This document shows, in pieces, positions 38,626 through 50,795 of a stretch of 64,000 nucleotides of DNA. Within the stretch, counting starts at the first letter, position 1, and each line of letters begins with the position of its first letter. This DNA comes from Gossypium raimondii. Taxonomy: Eukaryota > Streptophyta > Magnoliopsida > Malvales > Malvaceae. The DNA lies in assembly GCF_025698545.1 (NCBI RefSeq), contig NC_068569.1:25234001-25298000 (forward strand), given 5' to 3'. The notes under the pieces were generated by a model. That model had not been told where the DNA came from. It searched no databases and saw only the letters and a list, made by a program, of their open reading frames with translations. Made by a program: the position numbers and the translations under genes.

Positions 38626-41000
38626 TGTAACGCCCTAAATGATTTATTTCTGTTTCTGTAAAATTTGACACAAATGTGTATCTGCTTCAATGGTTAGATG
38701 TTCTAGGTGTGTTTGAGAGGTCTTAGGTTCAAGTCTCACATTTGGAAATTTTGTTATTTTTTATTCAAGCCTTATCCCTAGTGGGTGGGCTTATATAAAA
38801 TTGTTTGTAAAACCATATCAAAATGAGCCTATTGGTTCGAGTGGTAAGGAGTCAGTGTGTTGGAGGTCTTGTGTTCAAATCTTTGCGTGAGCGTGAGTGA
38901 TAATTTTTACTCCAATTTTCTGAGAGTGTTTGGGTGGAGTTAGAATTCTGAGGTAGTTGAGAGGTAGTGGGATAACGGGGGTTGAGATTTAGTAGGATAT
39001 TAGTCAAATTATTTGATTTGATTTTTATTTTATTTTCTCTCTCCTACCAAAATTTCTGTTCAATTTTGACGTTTTTCCAAATTCTCAAGTTTTCTTTCTT
39101 CTTTTCTTCTCCATCTATTTCTGCCCCTTTCTTTTTCTTTTGGTTGGGGTTTCTTTTATTCCTGCGCTGTTCGAAAGAATTGTGGAGGGGAAAAATTGAT
39201 CTGCTGTTGGCTATTCTGTAAGTAGTGTTTTATTCTGTTAATCTCGTTGTTTGTCTCATAAATTTCTGTTGTGAAAATTATATTTGTAATTACCCGAATG
39301 TAGGATTAATTGTTAGTGTTGTTTGATCGGCTTAGGGGGATCACAAGAATCCTTTAATCCTTTAACGAGTCAAATGTTGAGGAGCATCGTTTCGTCTAAG
39401 GTGAGCACTTAGATTTTGGGGGTTTTTAGTTCTTCGATTATTTCAGTTTTTTTTGACGTTGTATCCTTAATCAAATTATAGGTTCTGGTGGTCTCGAGAT
39501 TGCATTTGCTCCAAAAACAAACCAGGTGTATACTCCTAACACGAAAAATCAAGTTTTGGCAAAAGCCAAAAATAGAGTCTGCCGACGCCACAAGGGTGTG
39601 TGGCCGGCCGTGTGGTTGGCCATGTGTGAGACACAATCGTGTGGCTGACGAAGTGTGGCTGTCCACAAGACAAAATTGTGTGACGGTGCGACTATGGCCG
39701 TGTGGGCCACATGGGGTAGGCCAGGTTGGGCGTGTGAGTTTTGGGTCAAGCTGTGTGGGCCATACGGGCAAAGGCAATTTGGGGCGCGTAGGCCCAAAAT
39801 TTTAAAATTTTCCTTAGGGTCGTACGGGTCGTTTCGATCGACTATAGGCCTACCGTAAGGTCGGTAAGGGCTGATCAAACCCTATTTCATGTGATTTGAT
39901 ATTCTAATAGACTGATTTGAGTAGAATACTAATACGTATGTCTGGCTGTACTGTTTAAGTATGTATCTATCTGTATATGAGAATATTAAGCATGTTTAAT
40001 CTGATATATCTGCATTTGCATTCTGTAATTGTGTTTGGGGTGGGAATTGTATATGTGGAGGAAATGATCTGTATGGCGACTCTTTGCCTATATTCTGACA
40101 GCTTGACTGCATATTTTTTGTTATGTGTCGCATCGACACTGTATAGTGTGTAAGGATGGATGGGTGTTTTTAACCCCACATGGTGTGATGGGACGGTCGG
40201 AGATAGTGTGTAGAGGATGGGGGTAGGATTCTGTATATCTATTCTGTTTACCTGATTCTGATATTTGTATCTGTTATGGACTTAGGTCCAAATCTGTATC
40301 TGATTGATCATGAGATTCTATGTACGTTGCATGTCTATCTCTGTTGGGTTACACATTGAGTTTACGTAAACTCACATATATTTGTCTGTTCTGTTCAAGT
40401 AATCCACAGATATAGGCGGGTCAGTGCGACGAGGGCTCAGCGGTGACCACTCGACAGGAAACTGTTTTCACTTATCATTATTTCATGGTTTTTACTTAAA
40501 TTTTTGGCTTTTGTGAGAGTTTTGTGATTTTTGGACTCTCCGGACTTTTTGACTGTTTGGTTTAAATTTTTTTGGTTTGGTTGCACTCGACAGGAAACTG
40601 TTTTCACTTATCATTATTTCATGGTTTTTACTTAAATTTTTGGCTTTTGTGAGAGTTTTGTGATTTTTGGACTCTCCGGACTTTTTGACTGTTTGGTTTA
40701 AATTTTTTTGGTTTGGTTGCGTTAGGATTTCTAAACAGCGACTATTCGACAAAATATTGATTTCATGCTAAAAAATATTATTTTTGAAAACACGAGCATG
40801 GTTTTGATTTTAAAGGTTTCCAAACTTCCGCTGCGAATTGATTTGGTTAACCTTAAAGGATAAAATGTGACAATTTCAATAATAAATATACAAATGAACA
40901 CGTTTTAAAACTCGGACATTTTATCGAAGCATCATCGGTTTCTTCTTCGTAACACTCCTGGATTCGACCATAACGTCTAGGCTGAGTTTGGGGTGTTATA
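38626..41000 (+). repeat. 3' LTR of the Tekay-like element
   Basis: 2375 bp, from TGTAACGCCC to GGGGTGTTATA. Collinear with the 5' LTR but about 200 bp longer, mainly because of a 136-bp tandem duplication at 40449-40720. Substitutions are scattered along its length, showing an old insertion. Confidence 0.88.
40449..40720. repeat. 136-bp tandem duplication in the 3' LTR
   Basis: Two almost identical copies, each beginning ACTCGACAGGAAACTG (40449 and 40585). The 5' LTR has one copy at the corresponding place, so the duplication arose after insertion. Confidence 0.88.
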
Positions 41001-41005
41001 ATTTT

Positions 41006-42140
41006 TATATTGGACAGTATGTAAAACCTCAATCGAACATACATTTAATCTATACCAATTTGGACATCAACAACTTTGTAATAACATAATTAATCAAGGA
41101 AATTAAAGCTCAAAAATTAAAGCTCAATTTACTATCTTTATGCAAATTTATCATGTTTATCAGTGTATATACGAAAACCGAAAATTTAAAGGTTCAAGAC
41201 CTTACCAGCAATTTTTTCTCCAAAGCCGATTCCTCCTACACTAACTTGCCCTTCCCTTTATTCCTTTGACCGTCTCCCTCTTTGTTAGCAAAGCTTGAGA
41301 AGTTATCTTCTAAACATGAAAATTTTGATTTCCTCTCCCGTCACCATCGTAAGAACCAAAGAAATGAAGGAGGAAATGAGCTGAATTTTTCTTTCTTTTT
41401 CACTCACTGTCCCTCTTCCTCTCACATTTCCCCCTCACTTTGGCTGGCCCAATCAACAAGCATGCATGCCACAATCCCACAAAATCCATCACTACCCTTC
41501 CACTAACTATTAATGTTCAACTAATCTAGTTAGCACTTAAGGACTAGTTAAACTATCCCATAACCAATTAGTTGGCCGGCCCTTTTAGTTCACTTAGTTT
41601 GTTATTTCCTTTTCCTCTCTTTAAATTACTACTTAGTTACAAATAAAAATATATATATCACTAACTATGGTATTAAATCAAAACTTAGACCCGGCTAGGT
41701 TCATTTGCTCCCGAATTGAAAATTTCAAAAATTTTCCGTGTGACAATTTTTTTTTTTTCTATTTTGATACCTACATATTTTTTTTGTCATAATTGATACC
41801 TAAATTATTTTTTAGTTATCCATTTAACACCAAAATATTATATCTATTAAAAAATCTAGTTAATAATAATCTATTACTTCATATAAACTTAAAAATATTT
41901 TTAATTCTTTTAATTCTCTTTCTTTTCTTTTACATTATTTCTCTCTTTATTTTTTCCCCTAATTTTCCCTTTTTTTCTTCCTTAATAATGCCTGGTGATA
42001 CCAACATTCTCAAAATCCCCTCCAAAGTCAAGATGCTAGTGATTAATTCTATATTTTGAACTTCATTGTCTGCTTGCTCAACTTGATAAAATTATTTCAT
42101 CAATCGAAATTAGTGTTTTCAAAACCATATCTAATGTCAC
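41006..42140. other. Continuation of the disrupted repeat, then unclassified DNA
   Basis: 41006-41060 carries another TTGGACAG unit of the 68-bp repeat interrupted by the gypsy element. 41200-41640 is C-rich and T-rich like the inside of a minus-strand LTR, but I cannot place its ends. No gene is supported; the plus-strand frames here are not coding-like. Confidence 0.35.
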
Positions 42141-43270
42141 AATTGGGGTACTAGTTTGGAGATTAGGGCTGAACCAATACAAGCCGATTGAATCGATTTT
42201 CTCTATCTTTAAATATTTTTTATTTTTATGAATTTTTAATATTTTATTTGATCAAACCAAACGAATTGATCAAATCAAGAACTGGTGGCCTGATCAGTTC
42301 AACCATCGATTCAGTTTTAAAATATAAAAAGTAAAAAATATTTATCTATGTAAGAGAAAATAATGTCTTTTTTTTTTGCCACATGACAAATTTTAATTGT
42401 TTATCTTTTTTTAAATAAACTTAACTGTTTAGCTAACGATTAAGCTAACATAGGTACCAGCTTGGGAAAAAAATATAGTTAAAAAAAATTTAGGTACCAA
42501 AATGGCAAAAGAAAACATAATTTAGGTACCAATTTGTGGGTTAAGCATTTCTTTAAATAAACTTAATAGTTTGACTAACAGAGGTACCAACTTAGGAAAA
42601 AAATAATTTAGATACTACCTGTGACCAAGAAAAATTTAGGTACCAAGATAGGAAAAGGCTATAGTTTAGGTACCGATTTGTGAGTTAAGACTTAAATATT
42701 TTAGGCTTAATTCATGATTTGACCCATCAAGTATACCCATTTTCTCACTTTGGTACCAAAAATTTTTTTAGTCTCAATTTGGTACCTAAAGTATCAATTT
42801 CCACTATTTTTGGTCCATTTTGTAATGTCCATTAAAAAGATCCGTTAAGCAACTTTGGCCAATGGAAAAGCTCTACGTGCCATGTTTTGACCAATGAAAA
42901 ATCTCATGTGGAAATTAAAATTAAAATATGAAATTTTAATTTTAAAAATAGAAAACTATAATATTAAATTTTAAAATATTAAGAAACGCCTTTTTGGTAG
43001 ACGAAAACAAATTATAGGGGGCAGATTGGATATTTAAAAACTTTAGGTACACATTGAACAATTTGCTAGAGTATAGGAGGTAAATATGTCATTATCCTTT
43101 AAAAAGTTATTATGTCTTCTTTTTTTAAAATATTTTACTATACCCTTAGGACACTTGTCAACCCCTTAATTTTGTGGAATCTAAAAACTCCATTGACAGT
43201 TTACCAAATATTATTCATTTTCAAGTATGTAATGTATAAATTAAATTAGATAATAAAATATAATAGTTCA
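42140..43270. repeat. 1.1-kb repeated block, copy A
   Basis: Collinear with 48740-49790: same order of TTAATTGTTTATCTTTTT, RGAGGTAC-rich, TTAGGCTTAATTCA, TTTGGTCCATTTTGTAA, and AATAAAATATAATAGTT words. Inside, a segment of about 150-160 bp containing AGGTACCAAxxT and TTAGGTACC is repeated. The part at 42713-43106 is a shorter relative of the palindromic element at 9859-11148. No coding capacity. Confidence 0.6.
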
Positions 43271-45340
43271 ACTTTCTTTTTACATATTTGATAATGGTTT
43301 TCAGTGTACTGATGACACGAGTATGTGTACTATTGTTTCGGACTACTTTCGGTCTTTTTTCAGCCTCATAGAGCCTATCCTGTAATATGTTCTCTGAGCT
43401 GACGGCTTGTGTCGGTGAGGGTGATAATGAGTTCTTAATGGCACCTTTTGGTCCAGTTAAGTTTGAACGAGCTATTTTCAAGATGCACCTAGATAAGGCG
43501 AGTGTATGAAGATGATGAATGATTTTATTCTTTTTAATGGCAACGATGTAGCATTATTTACCTGACCCGATCGCCAGGTCCAGGTATCGAGTGCTACACT
43601 AGATAAGGCGAGTGTATGAAGATAATGACTTAACACAACTTTCTGTTTCAGGTTTAATTACATACTTAGACAATGTGGGTTCGAAAAATCTAACTGAATA
43701 TTACAACTTGTATTAAGCTAGAAATAAAACTTTATATCTTTGATTCCTACAATTGGTTACAAATTTTTTTAACAGAGACTCAATAATACTTATAAACGAC
43801 TTGAACCTTGACGCGAAGCCTCTACAGGTGCCCCTCTATGCACAGGTACAGCTGTAGGGTTTTGCCTAGCTCCTAGCAGAGTCTGGCTTGACCTTTCGTT
43901 TACTGAATTTTCATCTATCTTGCATTCAAGCAAAAATCTTATAAGTTCGAAGGAACTTAGTAAGAACCACATGTAAAATTTTAGAAAAAGCATGTGACAT
44001 CTAGCATAGGATTAATCTCCCTCACAATAGCATTCATTATTTCTGGCGGCACTGCTTAGCTACTACTTAAGATTTTTACACCTGCGATCTTTACCATGTT
44101 TCAATGTTCTCATTGCCCAGGGGTAATAGAGCTCTCTAAACAACATCGTAGCCCTTGCTCTGTAGATCTATTTCTCAATGAGGCTTCTTAGAACCTGCAG
44201 TTCCTACCTTTGATAGATCAACAAGGTCTCTATCATTCTTTATGATTATATCTGACCTCCGTTCTCCGCTCTCCGCTATCCACTAACGGACCTTACTGGC
44301 CATTCAACCTTGGATATGTTTTTCCTCTCATGAAGACCCTGATCAGTCCATTAAACCCTTCGACTGACTTTTGTCAACTTACTTTATATGATTGCGCCCT
44401 AATGCGGGCTAGTCCTTGCCTGTTTAAATAGTGTGGATCTTGCAACTTCTTTGGCGGACTAGTATTGTTGTACTATGTGCACCTCTTATCTAAGGAGCCT
44501 AATTTCTTTTCACCATATTTGGGTTGAGATGCAACCTTGGTATCACTCATTACTCTAGTGGTCTATATTCTTTAGTCACACCAACTAATTTCTTTTTATG
44601 AGTTATGATTCTAGTCACCCTGCGAACTCCACTTTTATCCTTGACATTCTTCATGAACCGCAGACTTTACAATTACAATCCCCATATCTTTAGACCCTGG
44701 CGAGCTACTACTATGTGTTTAGTGTCCTGACAGGCTATCTTGTGTTTAGTGTCTTAATGGTCTGCCCCATGTGTAGTGTCCCGACGGACTATCAATGGAT
44801 GTCGTAGTGTCATTCAGCCATGGTCTTAGTCCTATTTAGGTATTTTGGTGTGCTTTCACATGATGTCATAACATCTGTCAGCTATGGTCTTACTTTTCCC
44901 ATTGCATCTCACCCATTCCTCCATTCACCGTCCTAACATTGATGCTCGAACACTGTAGTATCCCTCCGCAAGGCCCGAAGCTTTGCTTATCACGAGTGCA
45001 TTCAGCAACAACGTATGACGGAATCTAATAGAATCAAGCCTTTTTCTCATTCCTTATTTCATCTAACTCATTGGTAATTTCCCTTCTAACTCATTGGTAA
45101 TTTCCCTTCCAAATCATGCATACCACACATAACATCTTTGTGAAATGCATTATGCCAGATAACCATTCAACAATCATCTACTATTAGGACTAGCAGTTAG
45201 CATGACAATTTCACACAACAACATTTAGCAACCAAAAGGCAAAGTGTAGGTACTTACCTTGTTTTCTTATCATTGACAACTTAGCTAGTCCAAACATCAG
45301 AGCCTCCTTCGTCTTAGCAACTAAGCATGTGATCTGCCGT
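43271..45340 (-). repeat. Unclassified DNA, probably LTR-retrotransposon-derived
   Basis: No protein domain was recognised on either strand. At 44700-44860 short units with GTGTCC/TTAGTGTC words repeat at about 33 bp. CCCGATCGCCAGGTCCAGGT at 43567-43586 resembles the 3' end of gypsy LTRs. A 111-bp tandem duplication lies at 43487-43626. Ends were not found, so the assignment is weak. Confidence 0.3.
43487..43626. repeat. Direct repeat at 111-bp spacing
   Basis: CTAGATAAGGCGAGTGTATG occurs at about 43489 and again at about 43600, continuing with AAGATRATGA. This is a local duplication; its origin is unclear. Confidence 0.75.
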
Positions 45341-46020
45341 AATTTGATACGTCAAATTAGACTCTCCACTACACTTAATATTAATTGGTAAAAATTTACT
45401 AAAAATCAAGATTAATGGTAAAATTCAATCACATAATAGTTGTGTGGCAAATTTAATCATATGCTTAAAGTATAATGACAAATATTTTTCAATACTCAAC
45501 AATAGTACGGTTGCGAATCTGCAATTTAACCCAAAAATATTATATGAAAAGAAAATAATTTTGTCTGGGAAATACTTTTGAACTTTTGACTATCAGCAGA
45601 TCCTTGGTCCTTACGACGTAATATATTGGTTATTCGCATATCAAACGAAACGGGTAGACAATTTAGATGATGAGGCATGAAAATTTGATAAGTTAGTGTT
45701 ATAAGTGTTTCAATATCCCTGGCAACTAAGAAATGTTCAATATTTTCCTCATTTCAGTAAGCAAAACACCAATTCGATTCCAAGAATACGTTATCAAACC
45801 AAAAGCTGCACACTGGTCTAAACCACAGTTGATAGAATGTGAAGGTTTTATGGTTTTTGTTCATTCACTAAACATTATCCAACCCAACTTCTACTGTTTT
45901 CTTCAACCTTTCAAAAATAAAAATAGTTATATCCATAAACATGTAAACTATCTCTCTGTTTATTTAGATAGTCACAATGTTTAGCATGAAAGAAATGCAA
46001 GTTGTATGACATTATTATTT
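45341..46020. other. Intergenic DNA downstream of the intact reductase gene
   Basis: No gene seen. Similarity with the 3' flank of the broken copy begins at about 46020. Confidence 0.4.
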
Positions 46021-46125
46021 TGAAAATGTTGAACACAACAAGTGGGCAATCTCATGCGACCAGGAGGAAACTAGAGCACATAGTGAACAGAAATTAAAAT
46101 CACAACCAAAAGGCTGTTTTATATA

Positions 46126-48553
46126 TTAATCCAAGATTCCAGCCTTCTTATAGCTCTCAATGGAATCCACAAGAGTTTCTTCCAATGGCCGATAACTCCA
46201 CCCCAGCCTTTGTAATTTCTCTGAACTAACCGTATCTTCCTCCCCTCCCGCAGTAAAGCTGCCATTGCACAAGTGATTGAGGATCACAAAAAAGAAAATC
46301 ACACATGAAAAATCCTAAGCCGTGTATAATAATAATGATGAAGTAACATACAAATTCCTAAAGGATTAGACTAGAAGATGCTACGTATTCTGCTGCAGCA
46401 AGAGACGTACCTTTTAGGATAATTGTATTGAGGAAACATACTTCTCAACTTATCAACAAGATCACGTGCCTTGATCGTGTGAGCCGTGCATATGTACCTT
46501 CCTTCAGCCGCTGGCTTCTCATACACCAGAAGCAGTGCCTGAGCTACATCGCGCACATCAACTATCTTTCGAAGTTTGTTTTCCAGAGTGTCGTATCCCT
46601 CTGCACATCAACGCATTGCAATGGTGTAAACCAAACAGATTCATAATAGAAAAAGAATGCCACAGAAAAGCTATCATGTCTTTCACTTTAAACCATATTT
46701 TCCTTGTAACTTCTGCTGAAAGACCATGGTTGGAAGACAATAAATGTAGAATAATGTCCTGGCTCCAGCAACAATGGACTCCAATCCATTACCACAAGTT
46801 TAAGATTAAAATCTGATAAGCCAAGTAAATTAAGCTCCAAGACACTATTTTATAAATTGCAAGGCCACAAGGGCTTAATGAATCTATGCCTAAAGAAGTA
46901 GCAGGGTACCAATCTAGAATATCAAGTAATTTCAGTTTCGAGTTTACAAATTGCTTGCATCTAAAACCATAAGAAGTATCATTGACATTGAGGTCATGCA
47001 AACCCGTTGCACAAAGCCAAGCAACTAGCTCTCAGGTTGGAGTACTAGTGCAGAAGCATAAGTAGGAGTTGAGACCACCTTTTAAAAGATTAATGAGAAC
47101 CTTGCTACTAGCATTGATGGTGGACTGCAGAAGTGGCCCCCATATGAGAGTAGGACAAACAGTAACAACGTCAAGTCCAGACTTTTTTGCAAACTCAAAA
47201 GCCTCACTCTCTGCTTCTGTCTTTGAAAGGCAATACCAATTCTGGCACAAACAATTAAACAAAGCAATTTGCTTATTAACAATGAAAAAGGATATTAGGA
47301 AATTTAGAATTTTTGTAGTGAGTCATATACCTTTGTTGCTGCGCAGTATTCCTTGTCAGACCAGCAAGCCTCATCCTTGATCTGACCCACCGGCCACCTA
47401 GGGTTCAAGGAAACAGCAGTCACAGAAGACACAACAACAACTCGTTTAACATTGGATTCAACACATGCTTTAAGCACAGTAAGTGTGCCCTTTACAGCCG
47501 GTTCAATCACTTCCTCCTGTAAAGAAAAGAAGTAAATACATACATACATACATACATACATACATACATACATACATACATACATACATACATACATACA
47601 TACATACATACATACATACATACATACATACATACATACATACATACATACATACATACATACATACATACATACATACATACATACATACATACATACA
47701 TACATACATACATACATACATACATACATCAGATTACGGGGTGACGGATGAGGCTTGAGGAGGAAATGAAACTATAGCTAGCTAAGGACAGAGTCCGGTT
47801 TAGGTCCCTTAGATTCTGTGTTGAAGTGGAAGTAGGAATAGTTCCTTTCCAAGTGTGTATGCTATACTATAAGGGCAATAAGCGTATTCCATCTAGCCGA
47901 CTTATTTTCCTCTTAGGTCCAGGGCCAGATGGATTAACTAACCTAACCCCTAAGGGGGCTTTGCCATGGTAGGTGCTCTGCTTTAGGGTGATCGACAAAG
48001 GCTAGGCTAGGCTAGATCTGGTAATACCCAAAACTAATGGGAAAAGATCATCCCCTCCCCCCAAACAAAAATAAAGTAAAAAAAGGGGAAAAAGGGACAG
48101 CTCTAGTTCTGGAAATAAGTAGGGGCCCTTCGACCAAGTTAATGAAGAAATGGAGGGTAGGGCCATGTCATGCCTGGGGATTAGGAACGATGGTGGAGGG
48201 AACGGGAGAGGCAACATGGAAGACACCGGTGCAGCCTGTAATGGCGGAACAAAGAGAATCGTAATCCAGAACATCAGCCTTGAAGAGTTGGAGGTTGTGA
48301 GATGCTCTCTCAAGTTGATTCAAATGGGCATATTTGGCATCCCCTGCGAAAGCAATGAAATTAAAAAGGTGTGGGAAGTCCCAAGAAGAGAAGTAGATGA
48401 TGAGTTAGTAGTGTAACAAGAACCAGGTTGTCTAACGGTGCCGTGGACTGTGTAGTTGTTGGAGAGAAGATGCTTGACAACCCAAGAGCCAAGGTAGCCG
48501 CCGGCTCCTGTCACACACACTTTTCCAGTGACCTGGGTCATATTTTCTCTCAC
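46126..48553 (-). CDS. Cinnamoyl-CoA-reductase-like NADPH-dependent SDR, intact copy (copy 2)
   Basis: Extended short-chain dehydrogenase/reductase (SDR108E, CCR/DFR superfamily); probably cytosolic and NADPH-dependent, substrate unknown. Exons (minus strand): 48424-48553, 48174-48343, 47331-47516, 47079-47241, 46411-46600, 46126-46258; 323 residues, usual for the family. [11 protein letters not shown] (14-24) is the dinucleotide-binding loop; SS at 130-131, Tyr165 and Lys169 (NWYCLSK) form the catalytic triad. True lignin CCRs have NWYCYGK, so this belongs with CCR-like proteins (Arabidopsis CRL1/CRL2 type, which share [14 protein letters not shown]). Intron 2 has a GC donor (CAG|GCATGA), also present in the broken copy, and holds a long (TACA)n tract. 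Translation may start at the first ATG (48553) or the in-frame one four codons on. Confidence 0.9.
47536..47729. repeat. (TACA)n microsatellite, about 48 units
   Basis: A pure tetranucleotide repeat of about 194 bp. On the transcribed minus strand it reads (TGTA)n and ends 18 nt before the exon-3 acceptor of the intact reductase gene. All long frames through it (Met-Tyr-Val-Cys or Ile-His-Thr-Tyr repeats) are artefacts of the repeat. Confidence 0.97.
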
Positions 48554-48739
48554 AATATTGATTTATCTTTTTCTTTTATCTCTACTATAACATTCTGGAG
48601 TCTGGACTCAACGCCTATGTATTAATTTTGAAGTTTGTAGATGAGTCAGCTGTTTTCACTCATCATATGTGAGTCACTTCTCTGACTCTATGCGATGGTT
48701 GTTTTTTCGAAGTTCATTGTAAGTTATTTCATCAGAATC

Positions 48740-49790
48740 AGGTTTAATCGGTTAATTAGGGAAATAGTTTAAAGATAGCAGTTGAACTAAATTTCTTTAT
48801 TTTTAAATATGTTTTACTTTTATGAATTTTTAATATTTTATCTATTGAATTGGAAGAATTGATCAAATCAAGAAATGATAATTTGATTAGTTTAATTATC
48901 GATCTAGTTTTAAAAATTAAAAAATATATATTCATGTAAGAGAAAATAATATTTTTTGTCTCAGTTTTAATTGTTTATCTTTTTTGTTAAACTTAACTAT
49001 TTAAGTAAGATTAAACTAACAGAGGTACTAATTTAAGAAAAATATATAATTTGAGTATCAATTTGTGGGTTAAGCATCTTTTTTAAATAAACTTAAAGTT
49101 TGACTAACAAAATACCAACTTAGAAGAAAAAATAAAAAAAGTTTAGGTATCAAGATAGGAAAAAGTTATAGTTTAAGTGTTGATTTGTGAGTTAAACCTT
49201 AAGTATTTTAGGCTTAATTCACTATTTGACCCCTCAAGTATACCTATTTTTTCACTTTGGTACCTAAACTTTTTTTTTGTTTCAGTTTGGTACCTAAGGT
49301 ATCAATTTTCTCTACTTTTGGTCCATTTTGTAACTACTGTTAAGAAAATCCGTTAGGCAACTTTGGCCAATGAAAAAGTGCCACATGACATGTTTTGACC
49401 ATTAAAAAAATGACATGTGACAATTAAAATAAAAACATTAAATTTAAATTTAAAAAATAGAAAACTATAATATTAAATATTAAAATATTAAAAAAATACT
49501 TTTTGGGAAGACGAAAACAAAGTACAGGGGCACATTGGACATTTAGAAACTTTAGGTACCACATTGAACATATTACTGAAATATAGGAGGAAAACATGTC
49601 ATTATCCCTTAAAAATTGTCATATGCTTCTTCTTTTTTATATTTGACTATATGCTTAGTATACTTGTCAACCCCTTAACTTTGTCAAGTCTAAAAATTTC
49701 ATTACAGTCTTCGTTTAAATATGTAAGGTATAATTTGTATTAGAGAATAAAATATAATAGTTTAACTTTCTTTTTACATATTTTCACATG
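48740..49790. repeat. 1.1-kb repeated block, copy B
   Basis: Collinear with 42140-43270. It starts about 190 bp upstream of the intact reductase start codon, so it could overlap the distal promoter. It includes the shorter relative of the palindromic element at 49207-49612 (TTAGGCTTAATTCACTATTT). Non-coding. Confidence 0.6.
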
Positions 49791-50790
49791 CATAAATATT
49801 TCATTGTGAGCATGGGGTAAAAATATTAATTAATTAAAAATTAAGTGTTTTTAACCTAATTAAAAATTAAGTTAAATTAGTTAATTAAAATATATTAATT
49901 TATTTTATTTTATTTTTATTTTTATAAATTTTATGAATATATGATAAATAATTTTAAACATATTATTTCATAATTAAAATATTAAAATTAATAAATGATA
50001 TTATTAGGTGAAACGTAAACTGATAGTGTAGTTTAAAAATAATTAATTTATGTTCATTATATAGGAAATATAAAAAAATATTTTTAAATTTTTAATTAGA
50101 TAGTGTAATTTTTAAATAAGTAAAGGGATAAATCTTAAAATTCAAAATGAAAATTTACTCCCAAAACCCCAACTTTTGATTTTCTCTCTAAACTTTTACT
50201 TTTCACCTTTTACCCTCAAATAAAAGTTAAAATCATCCAAAAATTCCCTAAACCTAAATAGTAATAATTTAATTTATATCTACTATTTATATTATTAAAT
50301 TAAATTTCACATTTTGTACTATTTATATTAATGAATTGTTTAATCATATTGAATCTTTATAAATTTATGTTAAGATTGAATTATTGATGATGCCATAGAA
50401 TATTTGTGTTAAAATTTTATGTTTGTATCAATTTCTCATTTTATTTTTAAAATAAATTTTATTAAAAATCATATTTTTATGTTTAATATATTTTTTAATT
50501 TCAAAATACATAGTGACAAAAATAGGAAGATAATGAAGCAATTGAGTAAGCAAAGAAGCTAATTCAGTATATAAAAGATTAATAAATAAATTATGAAATG
50601 ATGAAAGTTAATAACAAATTTGATTATGGTGGGTGACAGTGGTTAAAAGGAACCAAAATTATTTTTTAAAAATTTAACTCGAACAAATATATTTGATTCG
50701 GTTCGAATTCCATCTCACTTGACTTGATTCGATAAAATTTCAAATTGAGTTAAGATGATAAAATAGGATTAACTCGAAATTTTTTCATTC
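49791..50790. other. AT-rich intergenic DNA
   Basis: No gene. 50640-50795 carries a dispersed repeat with TTCGAATTC, GACTTGATTCGA and AACTCGAAATTTTT words. It abuts the LINE. Confidence 0.4.
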
Positions 50791-50795
50791 AATTC

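Larger units (their letters stand above)
31482..41000 (+). mobile_element. Full-length but inactive Ty3/gypsy element, Tekay/Del-like chromovirus
   Basis: A complete LTR-gag-pol-LTR structure of 9.5 kb flanked by perfect 5-bp TSDs ATTTT (31477-31481 and 41001-41005). LTRs are 31482-33659 and 38626-41000; both begin TGTAACGCC. A tRNA-Met-type primer site lies at 33665-33676 and a purine-rich tract (GGGAGGTAGAG) directly before the 3' LTR. Pol order is protease, RT, RNase H, integrase, with a chromodomain-like C-terminus, typical of Tekay/Del. Multiple stops and frameshifts, plus changed catalytic residues, make it non-functional. It sits inside a 68-bp tandem repeat. Confidence 0.92.

Noticed and set aside
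41282..42059. Plus-strand frames suggesting small genes
   Set aside because: Composition is that of LTR or AT-rich spacer DNA; no domain, no splice partner, no conservation within the window.
47304..47758. Several long open frames with Met-Tyr-Val-Cys or Ile-His-Thr-Tyr repeats
   Set aside because: They are translations of the (TACA)n microsatellite; a 4-bp repeat opens all frames. Only the exon-3 part of one frame is real coding sequence.
24490..48553. Treating the reductase pair and endoglucanase as a cell-wall or lignin gene cluster
   Set aside because: The reductase motif is CCR-like rather than true CCR, the genes are separated by transposons, and nothing in the sequence shows shared regulation.
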